A DNA stretch of 64,000 nt, from positions 43,646-107,645 of the forward strand of contig DYBN01000049.1 of assembly GCA_019418605.1 (NCBI GenBank), written 5' to 3'. Shown here piece by piece: positions 31,299 to 41,043 of the stretch. The notes beneath the pieces are model-generated. The model had not been told where the DNA came from. It worked only from the letters and a program-made list of their open reading frames with translations, and ran no database searches. A program made the position numbers and the translations under genes. Positions within the stretch are counted from its first letter, which is position 1. Each line of letters begins with the position of its first letter. Source of the stretch: Sutterella sp. Its GTDB lineage: Bacteria; Pseudomonadota; Gammaproteobacteria; Burkholderiales; Burkholderiaceae_F.

Positions 31299-32624
31299 AT
31301 GGACCATCGCTTTGTCACGCTCTGTCTTTGCGCAGCGCTCCTGGCGGCGTTCGCGCTCGCCCCGGCGCCCGAGGCCGCGGCGGCCGCAGACACAAGCTCA
31401 AGCAAGCAGCGCTCGAACCTGCAAAAAGAGCAGCGCACGATCAAGGGACAGATTTCGACCATCAAGAAGGACATCGAAAAAAAGCAGGCCCGCGTCGAGA
31501 GCGCCAATCAGGAGCTGCGCGAGTCTGAAAAGGCGATTTCGGCAAGCAACCGCACTTTAAAGGAGCTCGGCGAGAAAAAGGGCGAGGTGGAAAACCAGCT
31601 TGCCGACCTCAAGCGCGAGGCAAGCATCGTGGGCATGCACGTCACGGAAGCCGAGGACCTCGTGGCCGTCATCACGCAGGCGCAGTTTCTCAACACGCGC
31701 CGCCACCCCTGGCAGGCGGCGCTCACGGGCGACAACCCCAACGACATCACCCGCATGTCGGCCATCCTGCAGTACATGGCCCGGGAGCAGGACCGCACCA
31801 TCGAGCGGCTTGCCAACCGGCGCAAAAACATCGAGGTGGTCACGGCCAAAACCAATGCGACGCAGCAGGAACTCTCGCGCATCGAGGCCGACGAGCAGAA
31901 AAACCGCCAAAACCTCGAAAAAGAGAAGTCGCGCCGCGAAATCGCCGTCAACGAGCTCAAAAAGGAGCTCAACACCCAGCGCGAGCGCTACGAGCAGCTC
32001 GTGAAAAACGACCAGCAGCTCACCTCTCTGATTGCCAGCATCGACAAGCAGATCGCCGCTGCCGCCGCCAAGGAGCGCGCCCGCAAGGCGGCGCTTGCCA
32101 AGGCCGAAAAGGAAAAGGCGCAGCGCGAGGCGCGCGAAAAGGCGCAAAGCAGCAAAAAGACGCAGGTTGCCAAAAACAACAAAAGCAGCGCGCGCACAAC
32201 CGCCGCGGCTCCCGCAACGGGCAACTTCGGCAAGCTGCGCGGCAAGCTCACCATGCCCACCAAGGGCAAGGTCGTCGCCCGCTTTGGCCAGAAGCGCCAG
32301 GGTGCGGCCTCGGACCTGTCCTGGCGAGGCCTTCTCATCAGCGCCAAGATGGGCCAGGACGTGGTCGCCACCGCCGGCGGCACGGTCGTGTTCGCCGACT
32401 GGATGCGAGGCTTTGGCAACCTCATGATCCTCGATCACGGCTCGAACTATCTTTCGGTCTACGCCAACAACGAGTCGCTCTACAAATCCGTGGGCGACAC
32501 CGTGAAGCAGGGTGAAACAATTGCCAGCGTCGGACAGTCCGGTGGCGAGGATTCCCCGGGCTTATACTTTGAGCTCCGCTACAAGGGAAAGCCCTTTGAT
32601 CCGGCCCGCTGGATGGCCAAATAG
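31299..32624 (+). CDS. envC: Murein hydrolase activator EnvC
   Basis: Periplasmic activator of the AmiA/AmiB amidases at division, recruited by FtsEX. It is 441 residues. A signal peptide ends near residue 25-30 (ALAPAPEAAAAA). Long coiled coils follow (about residues 30-230: many SNLQKEQRTIKGQISTIKKD-type heptads), then a Lys/Ala-rich linker and a C-terminal LytM (M23) domain. LytM metal ligands are degenerate: WRGLLISAKMG replaces the zinc HxxxD, and LYFELR replaces HxH, as expected for EnvC, which does not cut peptidoglycan itself. Start ATG 31299; no clear ribosome-binding site. It precedes ctpA on the same strand. Confidence 0.93.
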   Translation: MDHRFVTLCLCAALLAAFALAPAPEAAAAADTSSSKQRSNLQKEQRTIKGQISTIKKDIEKKQARVESANQELRESEKAISASNRTLKELGEKKGEVENQLADLKREASIVGMHVTEAEDLVAVITQAQFLNTRRHPWQAALTGDNPNDITRMSAILQYMAREQDRTIERLANRRKNIEVVTAKTNATQQELSRIEADEQKNRQNLEKEKSRREIAVNELKKELNTQRERYEQLVKNDQQLTSLIASIDKQIAAAAAKERARKAALAKAEKEKAQREAREKAQSSKKTQVAKNNKSSARTTAAAPATGNFGKLRGKLTMPTKGKVVARFGQKRQGAASDLSWRGLLISAKMGQDVVATAGGTVVFADWMRGFGNLMILDHGSNYLSVYANNESLYKSVGDTVKQGETIASVGQSGGEDSPGLYFELRYKGKPFDPARWMAK

Positions 32625-32657
32625 CGCCGAGGCGGCCAACGTTGTTCGTTGACCGTG

Positions 32658-32688
32658 CACCGGCGCTTTGTTTGTCGGTGTTGTTTTT
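32658..32688 (+). terminator. Candidate terminator between envC and ctpA
   Basis: CACCG (32658-32662) pairs with CGGTG (32676-32680), followed by TTGTTTTT. The stem is only 5 bp. Confidence 0.4.
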
Positions 32689-32779
32689 CCCAAAAGACGC
32701 CTCCTGCGCGGCCTCCCCGTCCCTTTTAGTCCCTTTTATTGAGACGCTTCCTCATTTTTTTCAACCCTGACTTTTTGCC

Positions 32780-34336
32780 ATGAGCATCCTTTCGCGCTCC
32801 TTATCCATCGCCGCCGCCGGCATGTGCGCCGGCATCGTGCTCACGACGGGACTTGAAGCCCTTGCGGCCGACGAAGACAAAAACGCGCTCCCGCTTGAGG
32901 ACATCGAGCTCTTTGCCGACGTCTACGGCGCCATCAAGAGCTTTTACGTCGACGAAGTCTCCGACTCCAAGCTGATGGAAAACGCCATCAAGGGCATGGT
33001 CGAGGGGCTCGATCCGCACAGCTCCTTTCTTGACTTCAAGGAGTTCAAGGACATGCAGGAGAGCACCACGGGCGAGTTCGGGGGCCTGGGGCTTGAAGTC
33101 ACCAAGGATCCGTCGGGCGTTCGCGTGGTCTCGCCCATTGACGACACGCCCGCTGCGCGCGCAGGCGTCATGGCAGGCGACCTGATCATCAAGATCGACG
33201 GCAAGGCCACGGCCGACTTGTCGCTCAATGAAAACGTCAAGCTCATGCGCGGCAAGCCCAAGACCTCGATCGTGCTTACCATCGCCCGCAAGGGCGAGAC
33301 CAAGCCCATCGTGGTCAAGCTCGTGCGCGACATCATCAAGGTACAGTCGGTGAAGATGAAGGAGCTTGCCGACGGGCTTGGCTACATCCGCATCTCGCAG
33401 TTTCAGGAGCACACGGCCGAAGACGTCGCGCAAGCCCTTGTGAAGCTCAACCAGAAAAAGCACCTCAAGGGCGTGGTGCTTGACCTCAGAAACAACCCCG
33501 GCGGTCTGCTCAACGCCGCCATCGGCGTATCGGCTGCGTTTTTGCCCGCCGACAGCCTTGTTGTCTCCACCCGCGGGAGAAACCCGCAGGAAGAGCGCAA
33601 GTTCACGGCCACCTACAACGACTACGCCACGAGCAGCGCGGGCAGGGACTACATCGCGGGGCTGCCCGCGGTCACCAAGACCGTGCCCGTGGTCGTGCTC
33701 ATCAACCCGGCCTCGGCATCGGCCTCTGAAATCGTCGCCGGCGCCCTGCAGGACCACAAGCGCGCCACCATCATGGGCACGCGCTCCTTCGGCAAGGGAA
33801 GCGTGCAGACGATTCTGCCGCTTCGGATGAAGCGCGACGAGACGACGGGCGTCAAGATCACGACGGCGCGCTACTACACGCCCTCGGGCCGCACGATTCA
33901 GGCCAAGGGCATCACGCCCGACATTGCCGTTGACGACACGCCCGAAGGAAACTACCCGTCCTTTACGATCCGCGAGTCGGACCTCGCGCACCACATTGAG
34001 GTCGACGAAGAAAACGAAGGCGCAGGCAAGGCCGACAAGAAGGCCGAGAAGAAGGCTGACGAAAAAGCCCGCGAGCAGCGCGAGCTCGAAGAGGAGCTTC
34101 AGGCCGAGGAAGAGGCCAAGATGCCCGAGCTGCGCTACATGTTCGGCGACGAAAAGGACTTCCCGCTGCAGCAGGCGCAGGCCTATCTGCTCGGCAAGGA
34201 CGTGATCACGCACGAAGAGACGCAGGCCAAGCTCAAGGCCGAGCGCGAAAAGGCCCGCAAGGCCGAGGAAGCCAAGGCCCAAAGCGAGCAGAAGGCGCAG
34301 GACAAGACTTCCGGCAAGGCCGGCGCCGAGCGCTAA
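32780..34336 (+). CDS. ctpA: Carboxyl-terminal processing protease, S41 family
   Basis: Periplasmic serine protease of 518 residues; family members trim envelope proteins and peptidoglycan enzymes. It has an N-terminal signal peptide (about 28 residues, ending near GLEALAAD), a PDZ domain (FGGLGLEVTKDPSGVRVVSPIDDTPAARAGVMAGDLIIKIDGK) and the S41 catalytic core. NPASASASEIVAGALQDHKR holds the Ser near residue 315, and GTRSFGKGSVQT holds the Lys near 340 of the Ser-Lys dyad. After about residue 400 the protein ends in a very charged Lys/Glu coiled-coil-like tail not needed for the fold. Divergent context: yibN-secB are behind envC. Confidence 0.95.
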   Translation: MSILSRSLSIAAAGMCAGIVLTTGLEALAADEDKNALPLEDIELFADVYGAIKSFYVDEVSDSKLMENAIKGMVEGLDPHSSFLDFKEFKDMQESTTGEFGGLGLEVTKDPSGVRVVSPIDDTPAARAGVMAGDLIIKIDGKATADLSLNENVKLMRGKPKTSIVLTIARKGETKPIVVKLVRDIIKVQSVKMKELADGLGYIRISQFQEHTAEDVAQALVKLNQKKHLKGVVLDLRNNPGGLLNAAIGVSAAFLPADSLVVSTRGRNPQEERKFTATYNDYATSSAGRDYIAGLPAVTKTVPVVVLINPASASASEIVAGALQDHKRATIMGTRSFGKGSVQTILPLRMKRDETTGVKITTARYYTPSGRTIQAKGITPDIAVDDTPEGNYPSFTIRESDLAHHIEVDEENEGAGKADKKAEKKADEKAREQRELEEELQAEEEAKMPELRYMFGDEKDFPLQQAQAYLLGKDVITHEETQAKLKAEREKARKAEEAKAQSEQKAQDKTSGKAGAER

Positions 34337-34372
34337 AAGCCAAAACCTTGCCGCGCACCGCGCTTGATAGAG

Positions 34373-35185
34373 ATGAGCATGACTTCAGGCCCTGTCAAGA
34401 AACCGGCCGCCTCGCCCGCTTCGGGCGGCGCAGCCGCCTTGCGCGGCAGCCGCCACGCGCTTCTTTCCGAAATCGGAGCGCAGGGGCAGGAGCGCATCAG
34501 CGAGCTTTCCGTGCTCGTGATCGGTGCGGGCGGCGTGGGGTGCCCCGCCGCGCTTTATCTTGTCGAATCGGGCATTCGCAGCATCACGCTTCTTGACGCC
34601 GACAAGGTGGAGGCTTCCAACCTCGCGCGGCAAATCCTGCATCTGCCCGACAGAATCGGCATGAACAAGGCCGCAAGCGCCAAAGAGACGCTCTCGCGCA
34701 TCAACCCGGACGTGAAGGTCGAGGGCTTTGACGTCTGGGCCGATGAAAAGACAATCCGCGCGCATGCCGCAAACGCCGACATCATTCTTGACTGCTCGGA
34801 CAACTTCCGCACGCGCCACGCGGCAAACCGCGCGGCGCTTGCTCTCGGCAAGCCGCTTGTGACGGTCTCGGCCATTCGCTTTAGCCTTCAGGTCGCCTTC
34901 TTTGACTTCAGCCGCAGCGACTGCGGCTGCTATGCGTGCATGTTTCCCGACGATGAGGATGCGGCCTCCGACGTCAAGGCCTCGTCCGTGGGCGTTCTCG
35001 CCCCCGTCACGGGGCTTGCGGGACTTATCGCCGCAGAAGAAGTCCTCAAGTGGGCCGCCGGAGCCGACTCGCTTGCCGGGCGTCTGCTGATGCTCGACAC
35101 CCTCTCCTGGCAGATTCAGACGTTCAAAATCGCCAAAATGCCAGGCTGCGCGGCGTGCGCAGGCCGCACGGCCGCCTCAGACTAG
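34373..35185 (+). CDS. MoeB/ThiF family adenylyltransferase
   Basis: E1-like enzyme of about 270 residues that adenylates a small sulfur-carrier protein (MoaD or ThiS). Motifs: VLVIGAGGVGCPAALYLVESGIRSITLLDADKVEASNLARQILH (nucleotide binding with the arginine finger), VKVEGFDVWADE, IILDCSDNFRTRHAANRAAL, and the zinc pairs CGCYACMFP and GCAACAG. The region where many members have a catalytic Cys reads VKASSVGVLAPVTGLAGL, without Cys. Start is uncertain: ATG 34373 or 34379, with weak ribosome-binding signals; a TTG at 34364 is possible. MoaD/ThiS partners are not in the window. Its stop overlaps the patatin stop on the other strand at CTAG. Confidence 0.85.
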   Translation: MSMTSGPVKKPAASPASGGAAALRGSRHALLSEIGAQGQERISELSVLVIGAGGVGCPAALYLVESGIRSITLLDADKVEASNLARQILHLPDRIGMNKAASAKETLSRINPDVKVEGFDVWADEKTIRAHAANADIILDCSDNFRTRHAANRAALALGKPLVTVSAIRFSLQVAFFDFSRSDCGCYACMFPDDEDAASDVKASSVGVLAPVTGLAGLIAAEEVLKWAAGADSLAGRLLMLDTLSWQIQTFKIAKMPGCAACAGRTAASD

Positions 35186-37422
35186 TGCAGCTGCCCCCAG
35201 TAGAGCGTGATTGAAGACTCCTCGCCGAACGTGCGGCCCGCGACAAGATAAAGGGGCCCGAACCAGCTGTCGACTGCCGCATAGATGCTCGCCGCGCGCT
35301 TCCAGGATCGATCCGGCTGCCAGATCTGCGAATCATCCCCGCCCCCGTCGTAGGCGCGGCCGATTTCCGCGCTCGCGCCGATATAGACCGGCATGCGCAG
35401 AATGTCCACGCTGCGGCTGACGTCGTGATAGAGCATGGCGCGCGCAAGGTGCAGGCGGTTGCCCGCCCAGCGCCCGTAGGGCGAGCCAGACAAGTTGAAG
35501 ACGCCCCCGAGGTTGAAGTTGCCCGCCTGCGGCGCGCGGGCGTAGCGCCCGGACAAAAGAAGCGTCGTGCGCCGCCCCAGAGAAAAGGGCTTCCAGACGT
35601 TGACGTCGTAGGCCACGCTGTTGATCGTCTCCATGCGGGTGGAGTCCGGCGAAATGGCCTTCCAGACCGAGGCGTCGACAAGAAGCCCCTTTTTGGGAAA
35701 GCTCGCATCGTCAAGCGTATCGAGCCCGAAGGTGATCCGCCCGTAGGCCGAATCGGCCCTTGCATTGAGATCAATCGTGCCGATCTCGGCCTTGGTGCGG
35801 TTGTCCATCCAGCCGCCGCCCACCGTGACGCGCCCGAACCGCCCGAGGTCGTAGCCCAGGGCAAGGCCCAGATCGAGCCTTTCGTTGTGATAGCGCGCAA
35901 TGGCCGTGCCGTTGTCGCTGTAGACGTCAAAGGGCTCCCACTCGTAGCTCACTTTGGGCTGAATGAAAAACGAGCTTGAAGCGCCCAGGGGCTGCATCCA
36001 GTCCGAGGAAAGCCGCTTGACTTCTCCGGCCTGCACGAGGTTTGTCCAGCGCGCGCCCCAGCCGTTGAGCCACCCCCAGGTGTGCGAGAGCATCACGTTG
36101 AAGGTGTTGGACTGCGCAAAGTTGCTCTGCAGGTTGCCGCCAAAGCGCAGCACCGAGTAGCCGTAGTCTTTTTCCGTGGGCTCAAAAACCAGAACCTCCG
36201 TCCCGTAGGGGCCCGGCTCAAAGCGAAAGGGCACCCCCTGAAAGTCTCCCGTGGCCCAGAGCTCTCGCGCGGCCTCGGCCACCTCGTCGTTGGAGACGGG
36301 CTTGCTTGTGTCGATGTCGATGTTTGAGATCACGCGCTCGGGGTTGACCGTTTCAAGCCCTGCCACTTCAACGCCCGAGAGCATGTGCTCGCGCGGGCGC
36401 TGCATCTCGTCGCTTCGCGCCTGCGCCCAGGCCGCGTACTGATCCGTGCGCACGGCAAGGGCCTTCAAGCGCTCCCTTTGGGCCATGGCGGCCGCGTAGC
36501 CGCGCGCGATGATCTCGTCGGCGCGCATGAAGTCGCCCGAGGTGATGCCCGTGAGATCGGGCTCGATGTAGATGTCGCCGGGCCCGATCTCTTTTTTGGA
36601 AGCCTGCACGTTCTGCTCGGTGAGCAGATTGACCACCTGCCCCATGATGCCCACGATGCTCGAGAGAGACTCCCGGCGCCCCAAGGGCGTTCCCGTGTTG
36701 ATGATGACGAGCCTTTGCGCGCCCATCGCGCGCGCCTGCCCGACGGGAAGGTTGTCGACGAGCCCCCCGTCGACCAAAAGGCGCCCGTGAAACTGCACGG
36801 GAGCGTAGGCGCCAGGCACCGACATCGAGGCGCGCATGGCCTGCGCGAGCGTCACGTTTTTCTGCAGCACCACGCGCTCGCCCGTCTCAAGATCGGTGGC
36901 GACGGCCGCAAAGGGAATGGAAAGTTGGGAGAGATCGTTGACCGAAGCAACGGGCTCGGTGACGCGCTGCAGGAAGATGTCAAGCTCCTGCGAGGGCACC
37001 ACCTCGGCGGGAAACTCAAGGCCCTTGCGGGTGAGCCCGATTTCTCCCCTGCCCAGGCCCTGCCGGTCGTCTTCCTTCTGGCGCCACGTGAGCTTTTCCC
37101 GATCCGGGCTCGGGGCAAACATCCGAGGCCAGTTCACCGAGAGCGTGATGCTGCGGATCTCATCGGCGCTGTAGCCCGCGGCAAAGCCTCCGCCCACCAT
37201 CGAGCCCATGCTCGTGCCCGCCACCACGTCAAAGGGCACGTGCAGCTCTTCGAGCGCCTTTAAAACCCCGATGTGCGCAAAGCCCCGCGCGCCGCCCCCG
37301 GAGAGCACCAGCCCGATGCGCTCGCGCGCAGGGGGCGCACCGCGCGTCGACTGCTCCGCGGCCTGCGCCTCTGAAAAGACAAGCAGCGCGGAGCACAAAA
37401 GTAAAAGGAGAGCCCGGGGCAT
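35182..37422 (-). CDS. PlpD-like type Vd autotransporter: patatin phospholipase with POTRA and beta-barrel
   Basis: 746-residue secreted phospholipase-like protein. A Sec signal peptide (MPRALLLLLCSALLVFSEAQA) is followed by a patatin domain with the oxyanion loop SGGGARG, the Ser nucleophile GTSMG near residue 71, and the catalytic Asp in VDGGLVDN near 217. Then come a POTRA-like segment (about 380-450, EVAGLETVNPERVISNIDID) and a 16-strand-type surface antigen barrel ending in ITLYWGQLH. Patatin plus POTRA plus BamA-like barrel is the type Vd layout of PlpD and FplA. ATG 37422 is chosen since it gives a clean signal peptide. Substrate lipid unknown. Stop codons of this and the moeB-like gene overlap (CTAG at 35182-35185). 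Confidence 0.9.
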   Translation of the reverse strand: MPRALLLLLCSALLVFSEAQAAEQSTRGAPPARERIGLVLSGGGARGFAHIGVLKALEELHVPFDVVAGTSMGSMVGGGFAAGYSADEIRSITLSVNWPRMFAPSPDREKLTWRQKEDDRQGLGRGEIGLTRKGLEFPAEVVPSQELDIFLQRVTEPVASVNDLSQLSIPFAAVATDLETGERVVLQKNVTLAQAMRASMSVPGAYAPVQFHGRLLVDGGLVDNLPVGQARAMGAQRLVIINTGTPLGRRESLSSIVGIMGQVVNLLTEQNVQASKKEIGPGDIYIEPDLTGITSGDFMRADEIIARGYAAAMAQRERLKALAVRTDQYAAWAQARSDEMQRPREHMLSGVEVAGLETVNPERVISNIDIDTSKPVSNDEVAEAARELWATGDFQGVPFRFEPGPYGTEVLVFEPTEKDYGYSVLRFGGNLQSNFAQSNTFNVMLSHTWGWLNGWGARWTNLVQAGEVKRLSSDWMQPLGASSSFFIQPKVSYEWEPFDVYSDNGTAIARYHNERLDLGLALGYDLGRFGRVTVGGGWMDNRTKAEIGTIDLNARADSAYGRITFGLDTLDDASFPKKGLLVDASVWKAISPDSTRMETINSVAYDVNVWKPFSLGRRTTLLLSGRYARAPQAGNFNLGGVFNLSGSPYGRWAGNRLHLARAMLYHDVSRSVDILRMPVYIGASAEIGRAYDGGGDDSQIWQPDRSWKRAASIYAAVDSWFGPLYLVAGRTFGEESSITLYWGQLH

Positions 37423-37680
37423 GAGGCGGAGGCAAACAAAGACGGTGAAATCAAACGAAAAAACTGATGCTTGAGCTGATTGGGCGAGTTTAGCCGCTTT
37501 GCGCAAGCCCCGAGTTTCGCCATGGAGTTTCGCCATGGAAGGCGCGCGGGTGCAAAAGCGCCAAAGAGCGCTCTGCGCGCGGCGCGGCCGTTGTTTTAAA
37601 ATTGTTTGTCTTGCGCAGTCCGTCAGGGGTTTTGCGCGCGCTTTTTTGCATGGACTTCTTCACCAAAGGACGACATCCCG

Positions 37681-38415
<735 letters not shown>

Positions 38416-38483
38416 AGCGAGAAAGCGCGCCCGCTTTGGCGGCGCGCGCCGCACTCTTTTTCTCGGGCAAACGCGCCCAAGCC

Positions 38484-38512
38484 AAAACGCCGCTTCCACG
38501 AAGCGGCGTTTT
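38484..38512. terminator. Bidirectional terminator between glnQ and lptG
   Basis: Perfect 12-bp stem AAAACGCCGCTT (38484-38495) and AAGCGGCGTTTT (38501-38512), loop CCACG. Confidence 0.93.
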
Positions 38513-38568
38513 GCGTTTATGGGCGGCCTTTTCCCCTGCCTTCGAAGGCGGGCGCGGGACTTATCGCC

Positions 38569-39705
38569 CTAGCGCCTTTCCACCGCCCACATGGCGATTG
38601 ACGCCAGAATCAGCATAAGGAGCGAGGGCAGCGGCGCCACCACCATGGCGGGCCACGTGTTGAGAATCCCCATGAAGGCGAAGATGTTGTTGAGTGCGTA
38701 AAACGAGATGCCGATCATGAGGCCGATGAAGATGCGAATCGACACGCCCCCGCTTCTGACGTTCAAATAGGCAAAGGGCATGGCGACGGCAAGCATCACG
38801 AAAATCGCCATCGGATAGAAGATCTTGTTCCAGAGCGCCACCTCGTAGCGCTCCGTCGTCTGGCGCGTGCTCTTTAAGTGTCCGATGTAGCTCCACAAAT
38901 CGGCAATGCCCATGCGCTCGGGCTTGATCGTCAAAACGCCGAGAATGTCGGGGCGCATGTCGGAGGGAAGCAGCAAATCGGCCCCCTTGCGGAACGAGCT
39001 CGCCTCGACCATGGGGTTTTCGTCGCGCGTAACGCGCGGCAGCGTCTCGACCGTGGCGTCCTTCAAGTGCCAGCCCGAATTGGGGATGTAGTTGGCCTCC
39101 GGCGCGTGCACGATGCGCAGCAGCTCTCCCTCGTCGTTGAACTCAAAAACGCGCCAGGCCCCCGTGCGGCTGTCTTCGCCGGCAATGAGGTTGTGCACGT
39201 TCACAAAGCGCATCGTCACCTCTCCGGCCTTGCCGGGCTCGACCGTGTCCTTGGCCCAGACGCCGGAGGCGTAGCCGCGGGCGGTGAGCGTGCTGTTAAA
39301 GAGGATCGTGTGCATCTCGCCCCTTAATTTGTCGGCCGCAGGCGTTATCCACTCGCCCAAGGCGTAAGTCATGGCAATGAGCACCGAGGCGGGCACGAAA
39401 AGCATGGCGGCAAGCCGCATGGGCGAGAGGCCCGCCACGCGCAAAATCGTGAATTCGGAGTTCGCTGCCCAGCGGCTTAGCGTGTAGACGCCGCCCAGCA
39501 GAGCCGCAATCGGCATGACCTCGTACAGACGCGAGGGGAGCTTCAATACCGTCAGAAACAGCGCCATGCTGAAGTCATAGCGGCTTCCGATGTTTTTTGC
39601 CTGTCCCACCAGGTCAAAAAACGCAATGAGGAGCACGAGCGAGACGAGAATAAAGCCCGTCGAGAGCAGGATCTCCTTGGCCAGGTGTCGGGTGACGACT
39701 CTCAC
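38569..39705 (-). CDS. lptG: LPS export permease LptG
   Basis: One of the two inner-membrane permeases of the LptB2FG ABC transporter that extracts LPS and feeds it to LptC. It is 378 residues. The YjgP/YjgQ fold shows the N-terminal helix RHLAKEILLSTGFILVSLVLLI, ALLGGVYTLSRWAANSEFTILRVAGLSPMRL (a family signature), a periplasmic beta-jellyroll in the middle, and three helices near the C-terminus, including VMLAVAMPFAYLNVRSGGVS. Its start overlaps the lptF stop by 4 bp. Confidence 0.96.
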   Translation of the reverse strand: MRVVTRHLAKEILLSTGFILVSLVLLIAFFDLVGQAKNIGSRYDFSMALFLTVLKLPSRLYEVMPIAALLGGVYTLSRWAANSEFTILRVAGLSPMRLAAMLFVPASVLIAMTYALGEWITPAADKLRGEMHTILFNSTLTARGYASGVWAKDTVEPGKAGEVTMRFVNVHNLIAGEDSRTGAWRVFEFNDEGELLRIVHAPEANYIPNSGWHLKDATVETLPRVTRDENPMVEASSFRKGADLLLPSDMRPDILGVLTIKPERMGIADLWSYIGHLKSTRQTTERYEVALWNKIFYPMAIFVMLAVAMPFAYLNVRSGGVSIRIFIGLMIGISFYALNNIFAFMGILNTWPAMVVAPLPSLLMLILASIAMWAVERR

Positions 39706-40829
39706 TTTCTGCGCCTCCCGAAAACCCTGTAGGGGAACTCAACGACCTTGAGCGGAATCCAGCGCTGCAGCCAGACGCGGCGCACGAAAAGCAGCACCGT
39801 AATCAAAAACACCGTTCCGTTTAAAGCCACCAGCGCGGCAAACCAGGGCGCCCGCCCTGTTTTAACCCAGGTCTCGGCCACCGAAATGCCGTTTAAATAC
39901 AAAATGAAGATCAAGACGGCAAGCACAAGGCTCAGGCTTTTGCCCGCGCGGGGGTTGGTGTAGGACAAGGGGATGGCAAGAAGCGCCAGATTAAAAGCCG
40001 CCAGGGGCCAGCACAGGCGCCAGACGAATTCGGCCTTGGCAACAGGCGTATCAAGCGCAAGCAGGCGGTCCAAGGGCAATTCCTCGACGTCGCGGCTTGC
40101 GTAGACCTGATCGGCCTTGCTCTCGAGCCTCAGCTCGTAGGTGTCGAAGTCGACCACGCGCCAGGCGGCGTCTTCCGAGGCGCTCGTGTCGTAGCGGCGG
40201 CCGTCCTTTAGCACCGCATAGCGGATGCCGCTTGGCGTGACGCGGATTTCTCCGGAATTTGCCTTGACGATCGTCTCGCCGCGCCCGTTGCGCTCGCTCA
40301 TGAAGATGTTCTTGATCTTCGTGCCGTCTTCGCTCACCTCTTCGATGAAGAACACGCGCGAGCCGCCCTCGGTTTCGATAAAGCGCCCCGGAGAGATGCG
40401 GTTGACGTCGTCGCGCTGCTCAAACTGCTGCGAGGCGCGCTCAATCTGCGCCTTGGCCCAGGGGGTGATCACAAGCGAAATGACGGCCACAAGCGCCACC
40501 ATCGGCAGCGCAAACCGCAGCACGGGCCCCACCCAGCGCAGCAGGCTCAGGCCGCCCGAGCTGAACCAGACCACCATTTCGCTGTCCTGCCAGCTGCGGA
40601 TCATCACCATCAGCACGGCGATGAAAATGGAAAGCGCCAGAAGCGCCGGCAGGTTGGTGAGCGACGAATACACCATCAGCTCGAAGACCGAGCGCGAGTC
40701 GACGCTGCCGCCGGCGGCCTCGCCCAGGATCGTCACGAGCCCGATGGTGAGCACGATGGAAAAAAGCACCGTGAAGACGCCGCCCGCACTGCTTGCAAAC
40801 TCATTGACCAGCAACCGTCTGAAAATCAT
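39702..40829 (-). CDS. lptF: LPS export permease LptF
   Basis: Partner of LptG in the LPS exporter. It is 375 residues. It begins MIFRRLLVNEFASSAGGVFTVLF, the classic LptF first helix. It contains SLTNLPALLALSIFIAVLMVMIRSWQDSEMVVWFSSG, GLSLLRWVGPVLRFALPM, the periplasmic domain with SRVFFIEEVSEDGTKIKNIF, and the C-terminal AIPLSYTNPRAGKSLSLVLAVLIF helices. ATG 40829 is chosen since MIFRR is conserved; the frame is open 18 codons further upstream. LptF and LptG overlap by 4 bp. LptB, LptA and LptC are not in the window. Confidence 0.96.
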   Translation of the reverse strand: MIFRRLLVNEFASSAGGVFTVLFSIVLTIGLVTILGEAAGGSVDSRSVFELMVYSSLTNLPALLALSIFIAVLMVMIRSWQDSEMVVWFSSGGLSLLRWVGPVLRFALPMVALVAVISLVITPWAKAQIERASQQFEQRDDVNRISPGRFIETEGGSRVFFIEEVSEDGTKIKNIFMSERNGRGETIVKANSGEIRVTPSGIRYAVLKDGRRYDTSASEDAAWRVVDFDTYELRLESKADQVYASRDVEELPLDRLLALDTPVAKAEFVWRLCWPLAAFNLALLAIPLSYTNPRAGKSLSLVLAVLIFILYLNGISVAETWVKTGRAPWFAALVALNGTVFLITVLLFVRRVWLQRWIPLKVVEFPYRVFGRRRK

Positions 40830-40980
40830 AGTGGCGTCAAGGGCTCGAAAAAACAAAAGCGCCCGGCGGGCGGCGAAAGGCAAGTAAAAAGGACGGCGGC
40901 AAAAAAAATGCGCCGCAAACGTTCGTCAAAAATGCGTCAATCGGGCGGCGTGAAAAAAGACCGCACCCGGACATTCTAGC

Positions 40981-41010
40981 CGCGCCGGCAGGAAAACCTT
41001 TGCCGGCGCG
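40981..41010 (-). terminator. Strong hairpin after nhaC
   Basis: CGCGCCGGCA (40981-40990) and TGCCGGCGCG (41001-41010) are perfect complements around a 10-nt loop, 34 bp after the nhaC stop. No T run follows on the minus strand, so it may slow RNA decay and not terminate on its own. Confidence 0.5.
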
Positions 41011-41043
41011 GGCGTCCGGGCGCCTCTTTTTTGTTTGAATTGG

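Noticed and set aside
32801..34282. 493-codon frame antisense to ctpA
   Set aside because: Mirror of the ctpA codon pattern; no start signal and low-complexity His/Val-rich product.
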